NCBI GenBank assembly: GCA_013415865.1
Contig: CP058896.1
Span: 1,221,957 to 1,285,956, forward strand
Direction of reading: 5' to 3'
DNA from: Methanomassiliicoccales archaeon
GTDB taxonomy: Archaea; Thermoplasmatota; Thermoplasmata; Methanomassiliicoccales; UBA472
Length of the DNA: 64,000 nt
Under the pieces are notes generated by a model that saw nothing but the letters and a program-made list of their open reading frames with translations, had not been told where the DNA came from and searched no databases. Below, piece by piece: positions 25,791 to 33,806 of this stretch. The first letter of the stretch is position 1, and the number at the start of each line of letters is the position of its first letter. A program made the translations under genes and the position numbers.

Positions 25791-26186
25791 GTGAAGGGCA
25801 CGGCCGAGTTCGACTTCGATGAAGCGCTGATGTTCTGCAGGCTGGTGAGAAAAGACCTGCAGGAGATGCTCGATGCGGTCAAGGACCGGTCATTCTATGA
25901 TATCGGATACGAGATCGGCCAGCTGGCCTCGGCCGGCGAGGCCTTCAGATCGATGTTCTCCGAGTTCGATGAGCTGGAGAAACATCTTAAGGCAAAGGAC
26001 CTGCAGTCCATCGAGAGCATGGACTGGTCATCATGTGGCCTGATCAACCATTATGACGAGCTCTATGACAGGATCATGGCCAGGGGAGAGCATTATAAGA
26101 AGGATGTCGAGATCCTTGACAAGCTGAAGCGCTGGCGGAAGAACGCGAGCATACTTGCACAGATAATCTGCCAGATGGACGAGTGA
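25791..26186 (+). CDS. Conserved-looking helical protein of unknown function
   Basis: A 131-residue, strongly charged, all-helical protein (EFDFDEALMFCRLVRKDLQE; DELYDRIMARGEHYKKDVEI). No signal, metal or nucleotide motif is visible. It begins with GTG at 25791 behind a GGGG run, and its stop overlaps the longest possible reading of the GPN GTPase frame, so the two genes lie close on the same strand. Codon use matches the neighbours. Family not recognised. Confidence 0.6.
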   Translation: MKGTAEFDFDEALMFCRLVRKDLQEMLDAVKDRSFYDIGYEIGQLASAGEAFRSMFSEFDELEKHLKAKDLQSIESMDWSSCGLINHYDELYDRIMARGEHYKKDVEILDKLKRWRKNASILAQIICQMDE

Positions 26187-26248
26187 TCGGCGCGAGGTCT
26201 GAGCGCCTCACAGTATTACTTATTTATCCCTTGCCTATAACACCGTTC

Positions 26249-27013
26249 ATGCAGTTCATATACTTCGTTGGGACGGCGGGCAGCGGCAAGAGCTCACTTG
26301 TGTATGCGTTCAAGGAATGGATGACCTTGCAGGGCCTGGACTGCATCACGGTGAACCTTGATCCGGGAGCGGAGGACATCCCTTATGACATCGACGTTGA
26401 CATAAGGGACTGGGTCCGTGTCGACGAGGTCATGGAGGAGTATCAGCTCGGCCCGAACGGCGCTCAGATAGTCTGTGCCGACCTTATGGCGATGAACGCG
26501 AAGGAGCTCGTGGAGGCCATCGACGGTTTTAAGACTAACTATGTGCTGATAGACACGCCTGGGCAGATCGAGCTTTTCGCCTTCAGGAGGTCGAGCGAGG
26601 CGATCATCGATGCGCTGGGAAAGGACGATTCGTTCATAGTGTTCCTCTCGGACCCGCATCTTTCCAAGAGCCCCTCAGGTTTTGTATCCTCCCTTATGTT
26701 GTGCGCGACAGTACATTTCAGGTTCGACATCCCTTTCCTGAACGTCCTGTCAAAGGCGGACATGCTGAAAGAGGAGGAGTTCGACCAGATCGTTCAGTGG
26801 TCCCAGGACCCCGATGCCCTGAACAACGCCCTGACAAATGAGAAGATCGATTCTAGGACCATGTTGAACATCGAGTTCTTCAAGGCCCTCGAGAGCGTCG
26901 GGATGTTCAGGGAGATAGTGCCTGTCTCATCGCAGGAGAAGTTCGGCATTGAGGACATCTACGACGCCATACAGGAATCGTTCGCGGGCGGAGAGGACCT
27001 TCGGTCAGATTGA
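26249..27013 (+). CDS. GPN-loop GTPase (XAB1/Npa3 family)
   Basis: A 254-residue GTPase. The P loop is VGTAGSGKSSLV at the N terminus, the family-defining Gly-Pro-Asn loop is in YQLGPNGAQIVCADLM, the G3 motif is IDTPGQIELF and the G4 equivalent is NVLSKADML. Homodimeric archaeal GPN GTPases are related to eukaryotic Gpn1-3, which help assemble RNA polymerase II; the archaeal role is not established. The ATG at 26249 is chosen because homologues start directly before the P loop and a TATA-like TACTTATTTATCC lies 30 bases upstream. Confidence 0.93.
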   Translation: MQFIYFVGTAGSGKSSLVYAFKEWMTLQGLDCITVNLDPGAEDIPYDIDVDIRDWVRVDEVMEEYQLGPNGAQIVCADLMAMNAKELVEAIDGFKTNYVLIDTPGQIELFAFRRSSEAIIDALGKDDSFIVFLSDPHLSKSPSGFVSSLMLCATVHFRFDIPFLNVLSKADMLKEEEFDQIVQWSQDPDALNNALTNEKIDSRTMLNIEFFKALESVGMFREIVPVSSQEKFGIEDIYDAIQESFAGGEDLRSD

Positions 27014-27039
27014 CCCATCCTTTAATAATCGAAAGGGCG

Positions 27040-27273
27040 ATGAGTAAGGCGATGTGGCCCAAGCGCCGGGATGACACCGCCCCTCAAGAGGTATATGTGG
27101 AGACCTGCCCCAAGTGTGGTTCCAGGAGGGTCAGGCACAGGATGGGGCTGACGCCATTCGTCATCATGGGGATCTTTTACGTGTACGAGTGCGCTGACTG
27201 TGGGTACAAGGGAGTGAACGTTGACATCAAGAAGGTCGAATGGTCCCCCCCTCCTGGTCAGGAAGAGAAGTGA
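27040..27273 (+). CDS. Small zinc-ribbon protein
   Basis: About 77 residues with a zinc ribbon, ETCPKCGSRRVRHRMG and YECADCGYKGVNVD. The two Cys pairs are separated by a hydrophobic stretch (PFVIMGIFYVY). A TATA-like CCTTTAATAATCG at 27014-27026 predicts transcription start near 27045, so the true start may be the ATG at 27052 instead of 27040; a TTG at 27010 overlaps the GPN gene. Its pattern resembles the zinc ribbon encoded at 27474. Function unknown; nucleic-acid or protein binding is likely. Confidence 0.7.
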   Translation: MSKAMWPKRRDDTAPQEVYVETCPKCGSRRVRHRMGLTPFVIMGIFYVYECADCGYKGVNVDIKKVEWSPPPGQEEK

Positions 27274-27326
27274 TCCCCCCTCGGACCTTAGGCACAAATT
27301 TATCTATCATCGTGGTCAATGGTGTG

Positions 27327-27451
27327 ATCGGGGAAAATTGGAGAGGTCCTTAGCACAGGGGGAGGCTCGGCATTGAACCTTTCCAGCTTAGGGAAATCCC
27401 CTAATACCGATATTGCCTGGAGATCTCATCACGATCGGCGGACCCTCTCCC
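27327..27451 (+). ncRNA. Candidate structured RNA or 5' leader
   Basis: Paired segments suggest a three-way junction. P1: 27340-27349 with 27440-27450 (ten pairs, one bulged C). P2: AGGGG at 27357-27361 with CCCCT at 27398-27402, continued by AGGCT at 27363-27367 with AGCTT at 27385-27389. P3: CCGAT at 27407-27411 with ATCGG at 27434-27438. A TATA-like AATTTATCTATC (27297-27308) would start transcription near 27328, just before P1. It may be an independent RNA or a regulatory leader of the zinc-ribbon gene at 27474. No known family was recognised. Confidence 0.35.
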
Positions 27452-27473
27452 TGAATATGGAAGTGTGAATTCA

Positions 27474-27662
27474 ATGAAGATCAAGACCGTTCTTCTCTGC
27501 CCAAACTGCGGCTCGGCCGACCTCTACTATGAGAACGCGATGATTACCGGCGTTGTATATCATTGTAAAAAGTGCGATTATATCGGCCCGGTCGTCATCG
27601 AAGAGGACCTTGACGAGGCTGATATAGAGCAGATGAAAAATAGCAAAAAGGTTGTTAAATAA
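27474..27662 (+). CDS. Small zinc-ribbon protein
   Basis: A 62-residue protein with a ribbon of the form VLLCPNCGSADLYYEN and YHCKKCDYIGPVV, then an acidic tail. The ATG at 27474 is preferred; a GTG three codons upstream is in frame. If transcription starts at the TATA-like box near 27300 the mRNA has a leader of about 145 bases, long for an archaeon, which contains the candidate structured RNA. The gene ends six bases before the convergent PAN gene. Specific function unknown. Confidence 0.75.
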   Translation: MKIKTVLLCPNCGSADLYYENAMITGVVYHCKKCDYIGPVVIEEDLDEADIEQMKNSKKVVK

Positions 27663-27668
27663 AGGATT

Positions 27669-28880
27669 TCAGGCGAACATCGCACCTGTCTCGGAGCTCT
27701 TGATCTCCTCTGTGTCCAGGACCTTGACCAGGGCTTTCTCGAAATCGGCCATGGTGACAGTGTCACGGTTCTCCCGGATCGCGAACATGCCTGCCTCGGT
27801 GCATATGGCACGTATGTCCGCGCCCGACGCGAACTCTGACTTGGCAGCCAGGTCGTTCACGCTGATGCTCTCGTCCACGTTCATCTTCCTCAGGTGGATC
27901 TTGAAGATCTCAAGCCTTCCTTCGAAGTTGGGCAATGGGATCTCTATTATACGGTCGAACCGTCCTGGTCTTAGCAGCGCCTCGTCCAATATGTCCGGCC
28001 GGTTGGTCGCCCCAATGATCTTCACATCGGCTATCGGGTTGAAACCGTCGAGCTCTGCGAGCAACTGCATGAGCGTCCTCTGTACCTCACGGTCGCCCGA
28101 GGTCGCGACATCCAAGCGTTTGGCCCCTATCGAGTCGAGCTCGTCGATGAAGACGATGCTCGGGGCCTTCTCCTTCGCCATCTCGAAAAGCTCCCTTACC
28201 AGCCTTGCCCCTTCACCTATGTATTTCTGGACAAGCTCAGACCCCACCATGCGTATGAAAGTGGCGTTCGTCTGATGTGCGACGGCCTTGGCGAGGAGGG
28301 TCTTACCAGTGCCAGGAGGTCCCACAAGAAGGACCCCTTTCGGGGGCTCGATCCCGACCTTCTTGTATAGTTCGGGCCTGAGCAACGGGTCCTCAACGGC
28401 CTCTCGGACCTCCCGTATCTGTTCTTCGAGGCCTCCTATGTCCGAATAGGAGATGTCAGGCTTTTCAACGATCTCAGCCCCTATCACGATGGGGTCGAGG
28501 GACTGTGGGAGCACCGACATGACCGCGAGCGTCTGTTTGTTCAACGCCACCCTCGCTCCAACGACCATGTCCTCGGCAGGGACATATTCCGAGGTCGAGA
28601 CTATGAAGTCCGGGCCAGTGGAGCTCTTCACGATCACTCGGCCGTCGACGAGCACGTCCTTGATCGAACCGATGATCAGCGGCGGTGCCTTGAGGCGCTC
28701 CATCTCCGAGCGCATCCGCTTGATCTCCTTTTGCAGTCTGAAGAGCTCGCTCTCGACGTATCTCTTCTCTCCCTCGACCCGCCGCACCTCCTCTAACAAT
28801 TCAGCGTTCTGGCGCTCAAGGACATCGATCTTCTGCTTCATCTCTTTCTGCAGGTAATCGTCGAGGTTCTCTTCGGTCAT
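27669..28880 (-). CDS. pan: Proteasome-activating nucleotidase PAN
   Basis: A 403-residue AAA ATPase. The N-terminal coiled coil (about 5-65), OB domain (about 70-135), Walker [15 protein letters not shown], the pore loop [14 protein letters not shown], Walker [12 protein letters not shown] and the arginine-finger region LLRPGRFDR are all present. PAN unfolds substrates for the 20S proteasome. The C terminus reads GAMFA, so the usual hydrophobic-Tyr-any docking tail is replaced by Met-Phe-Ala. The ATG at 28880 with GGTG upstream is preferred over a GTG three codons earlier. Convergent with the zinc-ribbon gene, divergent from aMBF1. Confidence 0.95.
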   Translation of the reverse strand: MTEENLDDYLQKEMKQKIDVLERQNAELLEEVRRVEGEKRYVESELFRLQKEIKRMRSEMERLKAPPLIIGSIKDVLVDGRVIVKSSTGPDFIVSTSEYVPAEDMVVGARVALNKQTLAVMSVLPQSLDPIVIGAEIVEKPDISYSDIGGLEEQIREVREAVEDPLLRPELYKKVGIEPPKGVLLVGPPGTGKTLLAKAVAHQTNATFIRMVGSELVQKYIGEGARLVRELFEMAKEKAPSIVFIDELDSIGAKRLDVATSGDREVQRTLMQLLAELDGFNPIADVKIIGATNRPDILDEALLRPGRFDRIIEIPLPNFEGRLEIFKIHLRKMNVDESISVNDLAAKSEFASGADIRAICTEAGMFAIRENRDTVTMADFEKALVKVLDTEEIKSSETGAMFA

Positions 28881-29087
28881 TAACGACACCTTATCGAATT
28901 CTCTCTATTAAGGCCACCTCTATTTCATCCTTTCTAGCTCATTCCCCTGAAAAGCGAGAGCAGTCCGACATGGCCTGGGGATTTTTCTACATGGAAACTA
29001 TCTTTGACAGGAAAGGTCTTCAAAACGCCTCTAGATATTCACAAAAGAATTAAGAAAGAGGTGTCTATTAGATGCGGAGGTGCCCCG

Positions 29088-29582
29088 ATGCCCTGCGAAC
29101 TATGTGGAAATGAGAAAGGAAAGCTAACGACCGTCCAGATCGAAGGAACGATGCTGAGGGTCTGCGATGAATGCGCCAAATTCGGGGACAATGTGCGAGG
29201 GACGAGCAAGGACGCCCCCAACAAGATCATAATCCAATCCAGGCTCGAGAACCGTGAGCGGAGGATGAAGACAAAGGACGTCTATCAGTCAGAGGAGGAG
29301 ATCATCGAGCTCGCTGATGACTATGGTGAGCGCATCCGCAAGGGAAGGGAGGCAAAGGGCTGGAAACAGGAGGAGATGGCCGCTAAGATCAACGAAAGGG
29401 TCAGCCTCATCCAGAACATCGAGAGGGGACACATCAAACCGGATGACAACCTCGTGAAGAAGCTCGAGAAGGCATTGGGCATCGTCTTGATGGAGAAGGT
29501 GCCCCTGATAAAGACCGAGAAGAAGGCGGTAGCGAACAAGGGAATGACGCTAGAGGATTTCATCAAGGCGAACAAGAAGTAA
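29088..29582 (+). CDS. Archaeal multiprotein bridging factor 1 (aMBF1)
   Basis: A 164-residue protein with an N-terminal zinc ribbon (PCELCGNEKGKL and VCDECAKFG), a charged linker, and a C-terminal Cro-like HTH (ERIRKGREAKGWKQEEMAAKI, VSLIQNIERGHIKPDD). This is the archaeal MBF1 layout; the protein is a general transcription or translation-associated factor that binds the small ribosomal subunit in some archaea. The ATG at 29088 is decided by the strong GGAGGTG at 29076-29082. It is divergent from pan. Confidence 0.93.
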   Translation: MPCELCGNEKGKLTTVQIEGTMLRVCDECAKFGDNVRGTSKDAPNKIIIQSRLENRERRMKTKDVYQSEEEIIELADDYGERIRKGREAKGWKQEEMAAKINERVSLIQNIERGHIKPDDNLVKKLEKALGIVLMEKVPLIKTEKKAVANKGMTLEDFIKANKK

Positions 29583-29615
29583 GATCATCATCCATGAAGG
29601 TTCAATCTATATTGA

Positions 29616-29939
29616 CTATAGATCGATATAGACCTCTCCATCCTCCACATAAGCCACATAAGCCCTTATATCGGTAGCTTTCCCGATCAAAGGTATCCTA
29701 GGCTGATGAACGACCTTCCCCGTGGCCAGGTCGAACTCTGACCCGTGCAATGGACATCTGATCACCCCACCGCTCAACTTCCCCTTGGCAAGACGCCCTC
29801 CCCTATGGGAGCACAGGCCGTCCACGACCCTGAATGAACCTGAGACATTGGCGACCAAAAAGACCTTTTCACCGACCGTCCTCTCCACCATTCCTCCAGG
29901 CGGCACCTCGCTGACCGACGCCAATCTGACCTTCGTCAT
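29616..29939 (-). CDS. Rieske-type [2Fe-2S] protein
   Basis: A 107-residue soluble Rieske ferredoxin. The cluster ligands are CSH and CPLH with 16 residues between the first His and the second Cys, and the following GSEFDLATGKV is typical of the low-potential group (NirD-like and dioxygenase ferredoxins). There is no membrane anchor, and no oxygenase or nitrite reductase gene is near, so its partner is unknown. It ends with TAG. Convergent with aMBF1 and tandem with the DUF2240 gene upstream. Confidence 0.9.
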   Translation of the reverse strand: MTKVRLASVSEVPPGGMVERTVGEKVFLVANVSGSFRVVDGLCSHRGGRLAKGKLSGGVIRCPLHGSEFDLATGKVVHQPRIPLIGKATDIRAYVAYVEDGEVYIDL

Positions 29940-29988
29940 GGATGTAAAAATCGAAGCCCCTATTATTTACGGGTTGCGTGGTCGGTCA

Positions 29989-30585
29989 TCACTTCTTCAG
30001 GACCTCATCCTTCGTTACCGCGATGTATTTTGATATGTCCATGCCATACTCCCTTGCGATGATGAGGGCCGATACCTCAGGCCACACCTTCATCCTCTCC
30101 TGCAGCCTGTTGATCTTCGCCACGATATCCTTTTTCTTCTGGCCCGTCTGCTTTGCGATATCCTCGATGATCACGGCGAAGAGGGGGACGTCCAATGGGA
30201 GCGGTACGGTCTTATTGGCGGTCGCATTATCCGTCGTTGAGGTCCCAACAACCGATGCGCTCCCTCTGTCTTCCGATCGGGCAAGCTCATCGAGGAGCTC
30301 CCGTGAGGGCTGATAGTTGAGCTGGATATCTATCGCCTTGTAATCAAAGACCGGCTTGATGGTCCCTTCATGGACCATGAGCAATCCCTCTTTCAGGCCC
30401 GCATCCAAGATCTTCTGGGCATCAGCGGCAGAGATCTTAGGGGATTTGCTTCCAGGGTTTGACCATCTTATTTCGAATAAGAGGGTGTTGATGAACTCCT
30501 TTTCAGATAGCATGCTCTTGCCTTTCCTTTTAAAGACAACCGCTATCGCATTCCTTAGTTGGGACACCCTCTTTCCTCCATCCAA
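29989..30585 (-). CDS. DUF2240 family protein
   Basis: A 198-residue protein. The N-terminal LRNAIAVVFKRKGKSMLSEKEF and the AQKILDAGLKEGLLMVHEGT segment, then KPVFDYKAIDIQLNYQPS, fit DUF2240, a euryarchaeal family of unknown function. After a Ser/Thr-rich linker the C-terminal part is helical (EDIAKQTGQKKKDIVAKINR), in the style of a DNA- or RNA-associated winged-helix pair. It lies 49 bases upstream of the Rieske gene on the same strand. Confidence 0.8.
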   Translation of the reverse strand: MDGGKRVSQLRNAIAVVFKRKGKSMLSEKEFINTLLFEIRWSNPGSKSPKISAADAQKILDAGLKEGLLMVHEGTIKPVFDYKAIDIQLNYQPSRELLDELARSEDRGSASVVGTSTTDNATANKTVPLPLDVPLFAVIIEDIAKQTGQKKKDIVAKINRLQERMKVWPEVSALIIAREYGMDISKYIAVTKDEVLKK

Positions 30586-30660
30586 TGCATTTCCTAAAAG
30601 CCATGATGCAATAAGATAGATAAAAAAGGAACCTAGGTCCTTAATTATGCACGTGCTCCG

Positions 30661-32580
30661 ATGAACTTCAGGTCGAACAGTATGCCATGGAACGGGAAAG
30701 AAGGCCGCACCAATAAGAACAAAGGGATCTATCGGGTGGTCGTCCTGTATTTTGTAGTATCCGTCATATGGATATTTGGCTCAGACCTGATCTTGAACAT
30801 GATGGTCGAGGACAAAAGCTCCATCATGGAGCTTTCTTTTATCAAAGGGACGGTGTTCGTGATGTTCACGACCCTGCTCCTTTATTATCTAGTATCAAAG
30901 GAGGTCAATAGGGCCAGGGAGGTGGAGATAAAGGAGGCGTTGGTCAAAAAGAAAGAGGAGATCATACGCGCGCTGACGGAGAACCTGCCCAAGGGGTCTG
31001 TGCTGAGATATGACAGGGTAGGGGGTTCTTATTGTTTGGACCGTTCGATGGCCAAACACAGCATCGTGCAGGATCCCACAGTGAAATTTCCAGTCGAAAA
31101 AATGATGGATGAGATGCTGCCGGAGGCGTTCAAAGGAAAGCATTTCAGGTCCGAGATCGGCGATGGGCGTTCGTATTTCATAATACACGGTCTGCCAGTG
31201 AAGGATGACCAAGGAGAGGTCTTCTCCGTTCTGGTCGTTTTTGAGGATGTCACCGAGCTGAAGAGGGCTGAGGAAAGACTTGCCAGCAAGGTCGAGGAGC
31301 TTGGGATATTGCTCTCCGTGTCAAGATCGTTACTGTCCTCGAACGACATGGCCAGGATGATGTCGAGAGCGTGTCACGTCGCGGCCGAGGGCTTTGGGCT
31401 TGATGGGGTATCGATCTACACCCCCTCTGCGGCAGGCGGGTCTTTTGTCGAGGTCGCAGGGTCGTGGGGAAGAGATTTTTCCGAGGATGGCGGGGCTCGC
31501 CTGGCTGACATCGTTCGTGAGGGACCCAACGTACCCGAGCTGAGAGCTATTAAAGAGATGAGGGATGTCGGCATCGAGGACATCAGACCTGGAACTGATG
31601 CCTGGACCTTGGAGATGATGAAAAGGAGCATCCGCTCAATGCTAGCACTTCCTCTGTATCAGGATGAGATGGTGATCGGGTCCCTCAATCTCTATTCAAG
31701 CAAGCCTGGGCATTTCACGAACGAGGCCATTGACACCTTCCACCATCTAGCGAACATCATCTCCCTTGGCATTCAGAAGGTCCAGTTCATTGAAGAGATC
31801 AAAGCGCAGAAGGCAGGGCTGGAAGAAGAGGTGAGAAAGAGGACCCGGGACCTTCAGGAGGCAAATGACCAGTTAGAGTCCTTCGCCCATTCGGTCGCGC
31901 ATGAGCTTAAGGCCCCGGTGAGGGGGATGAAAGGCTTCGCTGAGGCGGTCATAGAGGACTATGGTGATATATTGCCCAAGAAAGGCAGGGAATATCTGGA
32001 CAGGATAATCATGGACGCAAAGCAACTGGAAGAGATGGTCGACGACATGCTCGTCTATAGCAGGATAGGACAAAAGGAGAGGTCCACGATGGCCGTCGAC
32101 CTTCGTCCGATGCTGCACGATGCATTAGAGTTCTTAAGACCTCAGATAGAAGCGACCAAGGCCATGGTGATGCTGGATGTTCAAGATGCCGTCGTCATGA
32201 TCAACCGGACGGTGTTTCGCCAGATAATGGTCAATCTCATCTCAAACGCCCTTAAGTTCACCAAGAAGGGTCAAAGGCCCGAAGTAAGGATAATATCCAA
32301 AACCATGGGCAAGATGGTGAGGATAAGCGTTATCGATAACGGCATCGGGGTCCCCCAGGAAGATAGCGCGAGGATCTTCCGCCTGTTCGAGAGAAGATAT
32401 GGCCAAGAGGATTATCCAGGCACAGGCATAGGGCTCGCGATCGTGGCCAAAGGGATAGAAAGGTCTGGAGGTGCCTTCGGCGTCATATCGGACGGCGTCT
32501 CCGGTAGCGAGTTCTGGGTTGAGATCCCATTGGGCAATGGCGGTCAAAAGGACGATGAACATGCCATGACCACCACCTAG
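30661..32580 (+). CDS. Membrane sensor histidine kinase (PAS-GAF-HisKA-HATPase)
   Basis: A 639-residue kinase. Two helices (about 25-45 and 58-78) enclose a very short outer loop. A PAS-like domain (about 95-205, ending VVFEDVTELKRAEERL), a GAF domain (about 215-375), a coiled coil and a HisKA domain follow; His414 lies in SVAHELKAPVRG. The HATPase has NLISNALKFT, DNGIGVPQED and GTGIGLAIVAKG. It should autophosphorylate and pass phosphate to a receiver; the REC-PAS protein encoded 90 bases downstream is the obvious candidate. The signal is unknown; the short loop suggests sensing in the membrane or cytoplasm. It ends with TAG. Confidence 0.93.
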   Translation: MNFRSNSMPWNGKEGRTNKNKGIYRVVVLYFVVSVIWIFGSDLILNMMVEDKSSIMELSFIKGTVFVMFTTLLLYYLVSKEVNRAREVEIKEALVKKKEEIIRALTENLPKGSVLRYDRVGGSYCLDRSMAKHSIVQDPTVKFPVEKMMDEMLPEAFKGKHFRSEIGDGRSYFIIHGLPVKDDQGEVFSVLVVFEDVTELKRAEERLASKVEELGILLSVSRSLLSSNDMARMMSRACHVAAEGFGLDGVSIYTPSAAGGSFVEVAGSWGRDFSEDGGARLADIVREGPNVPELRAIKEMRDVGIEDIRPGTDAWTLEMMKRSIRSMLALPLYQDEMVIGSLNLYSSKPGHFTNEAIDTFHHLANIISLGIQKVQFIEEIKAQKAGLEEEVRKRTRDLQEANDQLESFAHSVAHELKAPVRGMKGFAEAVIEDYGDILPKKGREYLDRIIMDAKQLEEMVDDMLVYSRIGQKERSTMAVDLRPMLHDALEFLRPQIEATKAMVMLDVQDAVVMINRTVFRQIMVNLISNALKFTKKGQRPEVRIISKTMGKMVRISVIDNGIGVPQEDSARIFRLFERRYGQEDYPGTGIGLAIVAKGIERSGGAFGVISDGVSGSEFWVEIPLGNGGQKDDEHAMTTT

Positions 32581-32670
32581 GTCCTTTAGTGATTTTGTAA
32601 TTTCAACAAAGGTTTATCATTCAAAAGCCTTTCTTATTGTTACTTTATCTCAGGATAGGTGAAGGAACAA

Positions 32671-33654
32671 ATGGCCCATAAGATCCATCTGCTGCTCATT
32701 GACGACAACCCGTCAGACCGGATGCTCGAAAGAAGGCTCATAGAAAAGGAGGTGCCGAACGTAGAGATCACCGAGGTCCGGAACCATGAAGAGCTGAACG
32801 CACACCTGGATGCGGTCGATTATGACATTGTTGTCACGGATTATCAGCTGATGTGGTCTAACGGGCTTGAGGTCCTGAGGATGATAAAGATGAAAAATCC
32901 GGAAAAACCGGTGATCATGGTCACAGGGACCGGTAGCGAGGAGATCGCCGTCGAGGCGATGAAGTCGGGTCTGAACGATTATATTATAAAGAACTCAAGG
33001 CACATCAAAAAGCTGCCATTGTCGATCAAGGCAGCCATCTCGCATTCTAAGGTCATGCAGTGTGCGATAGAGACGGAGGCCCGTTTGGAGTACATACTGG
33101 GGTCGTTGAACATCGGGGTGTTCAAGACGGACGTTGATGGCAAGGTCTGGTCCGCCAATGAACAGTTCTATCGGATGATCGGAGGCGATGGTGATAATTC
33201 CGGGGTGAACATCTTCGAAAGGTTCAGGCTGGATGACGGGGCCCCCCTCCCGAAAGACTGGGTATGCTTCCAATCCCCAAATGGCCATGTGATCATGACC
33301 GAATCGGGCGGAACGCGGCGCTGGTTCCGAATGAGGGTCTCACATGTCGGAGCGGATGAAAAAGGATCTGTCCATGGCCTGTTGGAGGAGATTACAGAGG
33401 AACGGGAGCTGGAGCGGAAGATGACATATGCGCTAGGGAAGATCGAGGAGAACATCAGACAGTTCAGTTCGTTGTCAGACCGACTCAGGAACCCTCTCAG
33501 CGTCATCTCCAGCCTGATGCAGGGGATGGAAGAGAGAAAAGCCCGGATGGCAATGGCCGAAATGGACCGTATCAACGAGGTCCTCAGTTCTTTGGATAAG
33601 AGCTGGATAGAGACCCATCGCCTTCTGAAGGAGTGGAAAGAGAAGGAGCGGTGA
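32671..33654 (+). CDS. REC-PAS response regulator with degenerate kinase helix
   Basis: A 327-residue protein. The receiver domain (1-120) has the acidic pair LLIDDNPSD, phosphoacceptor Asp57 in VVTDYQLM, the Thr of VTGTGS and a Lys in YIIKNSR. A PAS domain (about 138-250) follows. The C-terminal 75 residues look like a HisKA dimerisation helix, but the segment reads LSDRLRNPLSVI, with Asp270 where SHDLRNP-type kinases have the phosphoacceptor His, and no ATPase domain follows. The ATG at 32671 with GGTGAAGG upstream is chosen over a GTG four codons earlier. Likely partner of the kinase upstream; output unknown. Confidence 0.88.
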   Translation: MAHKIHLLLIDDNPSDRMLERRLIEKEVPNVEITEVRNHEELNAHLDAVDYDIVVTDYQLMWSNGLEVLRMIKMKNPEKPVIMVTGTGSEEIAVEAMKSGLNDYIIKNSRHIKKLPLSIKAAISHSKVMQCAIETEARLEYILGSLNIGVFKTDVDGKVWSANEQFYRMIGGDGDNSGVNIFERFRLDDGAPLPKDWVCFQSPNGHVIMTESGGTRRWFRMRVSHVGADEKGSVHGLLEEITEERELERKMTYALGKIEENIRQFSSLSDRLRNPLSVISSLMQGMEERKARMAMAEMDRINEVLSSLDKSWIETHRLLKEWKEKER

Positions 33655-33694
33655 GAGGCCCGACGCTCTGTCAGGCCAGCAACCATCTTTGCTC

Positions 33695-33770
33695 TTACAT
33701 TGATATGTCGATGTTACATTAAGCTTATATAGAAGCTCAAACATTCCGAGCCTGCTAGCAACCAAGCTAG
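33695..33770 (+). promoter_or_regulatory. Thermosome promoter with palindromes
   Basis: The TATA box TTATATAG (33725-33732) sits inside the inverted repeat AGCTT-ATATAG-AAGCT (33722-33737). Upstream, the imperfect palindrome ACATTGATATGTCGATGT (33697-33714, seven of nine pairs) is bordered by two TTACAT copies (33695-33700 and 33714-33719), the second next to the BRE position. In the predicted leader CTAGC-AACCAA-GCTAG (33755-33770) forms a hairpin. These could be heat-shock regulatory sites. Confidence 0.5.
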
Positions 33771-33806
33771 AGCTTGTTAACTTGGATGAATGGGAGGTAT
33801 GTTGAA

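Noticed and set aside
30631-32586. A perfect 12-base direct repeat (ACCTAGGTCCTT) on both sides of the sensor kinase gene
   Set aside because: Many 12-base repeats are expected by chance in 64 kb; there is no transposase, and one copy overlaps the stop codon of the gene.
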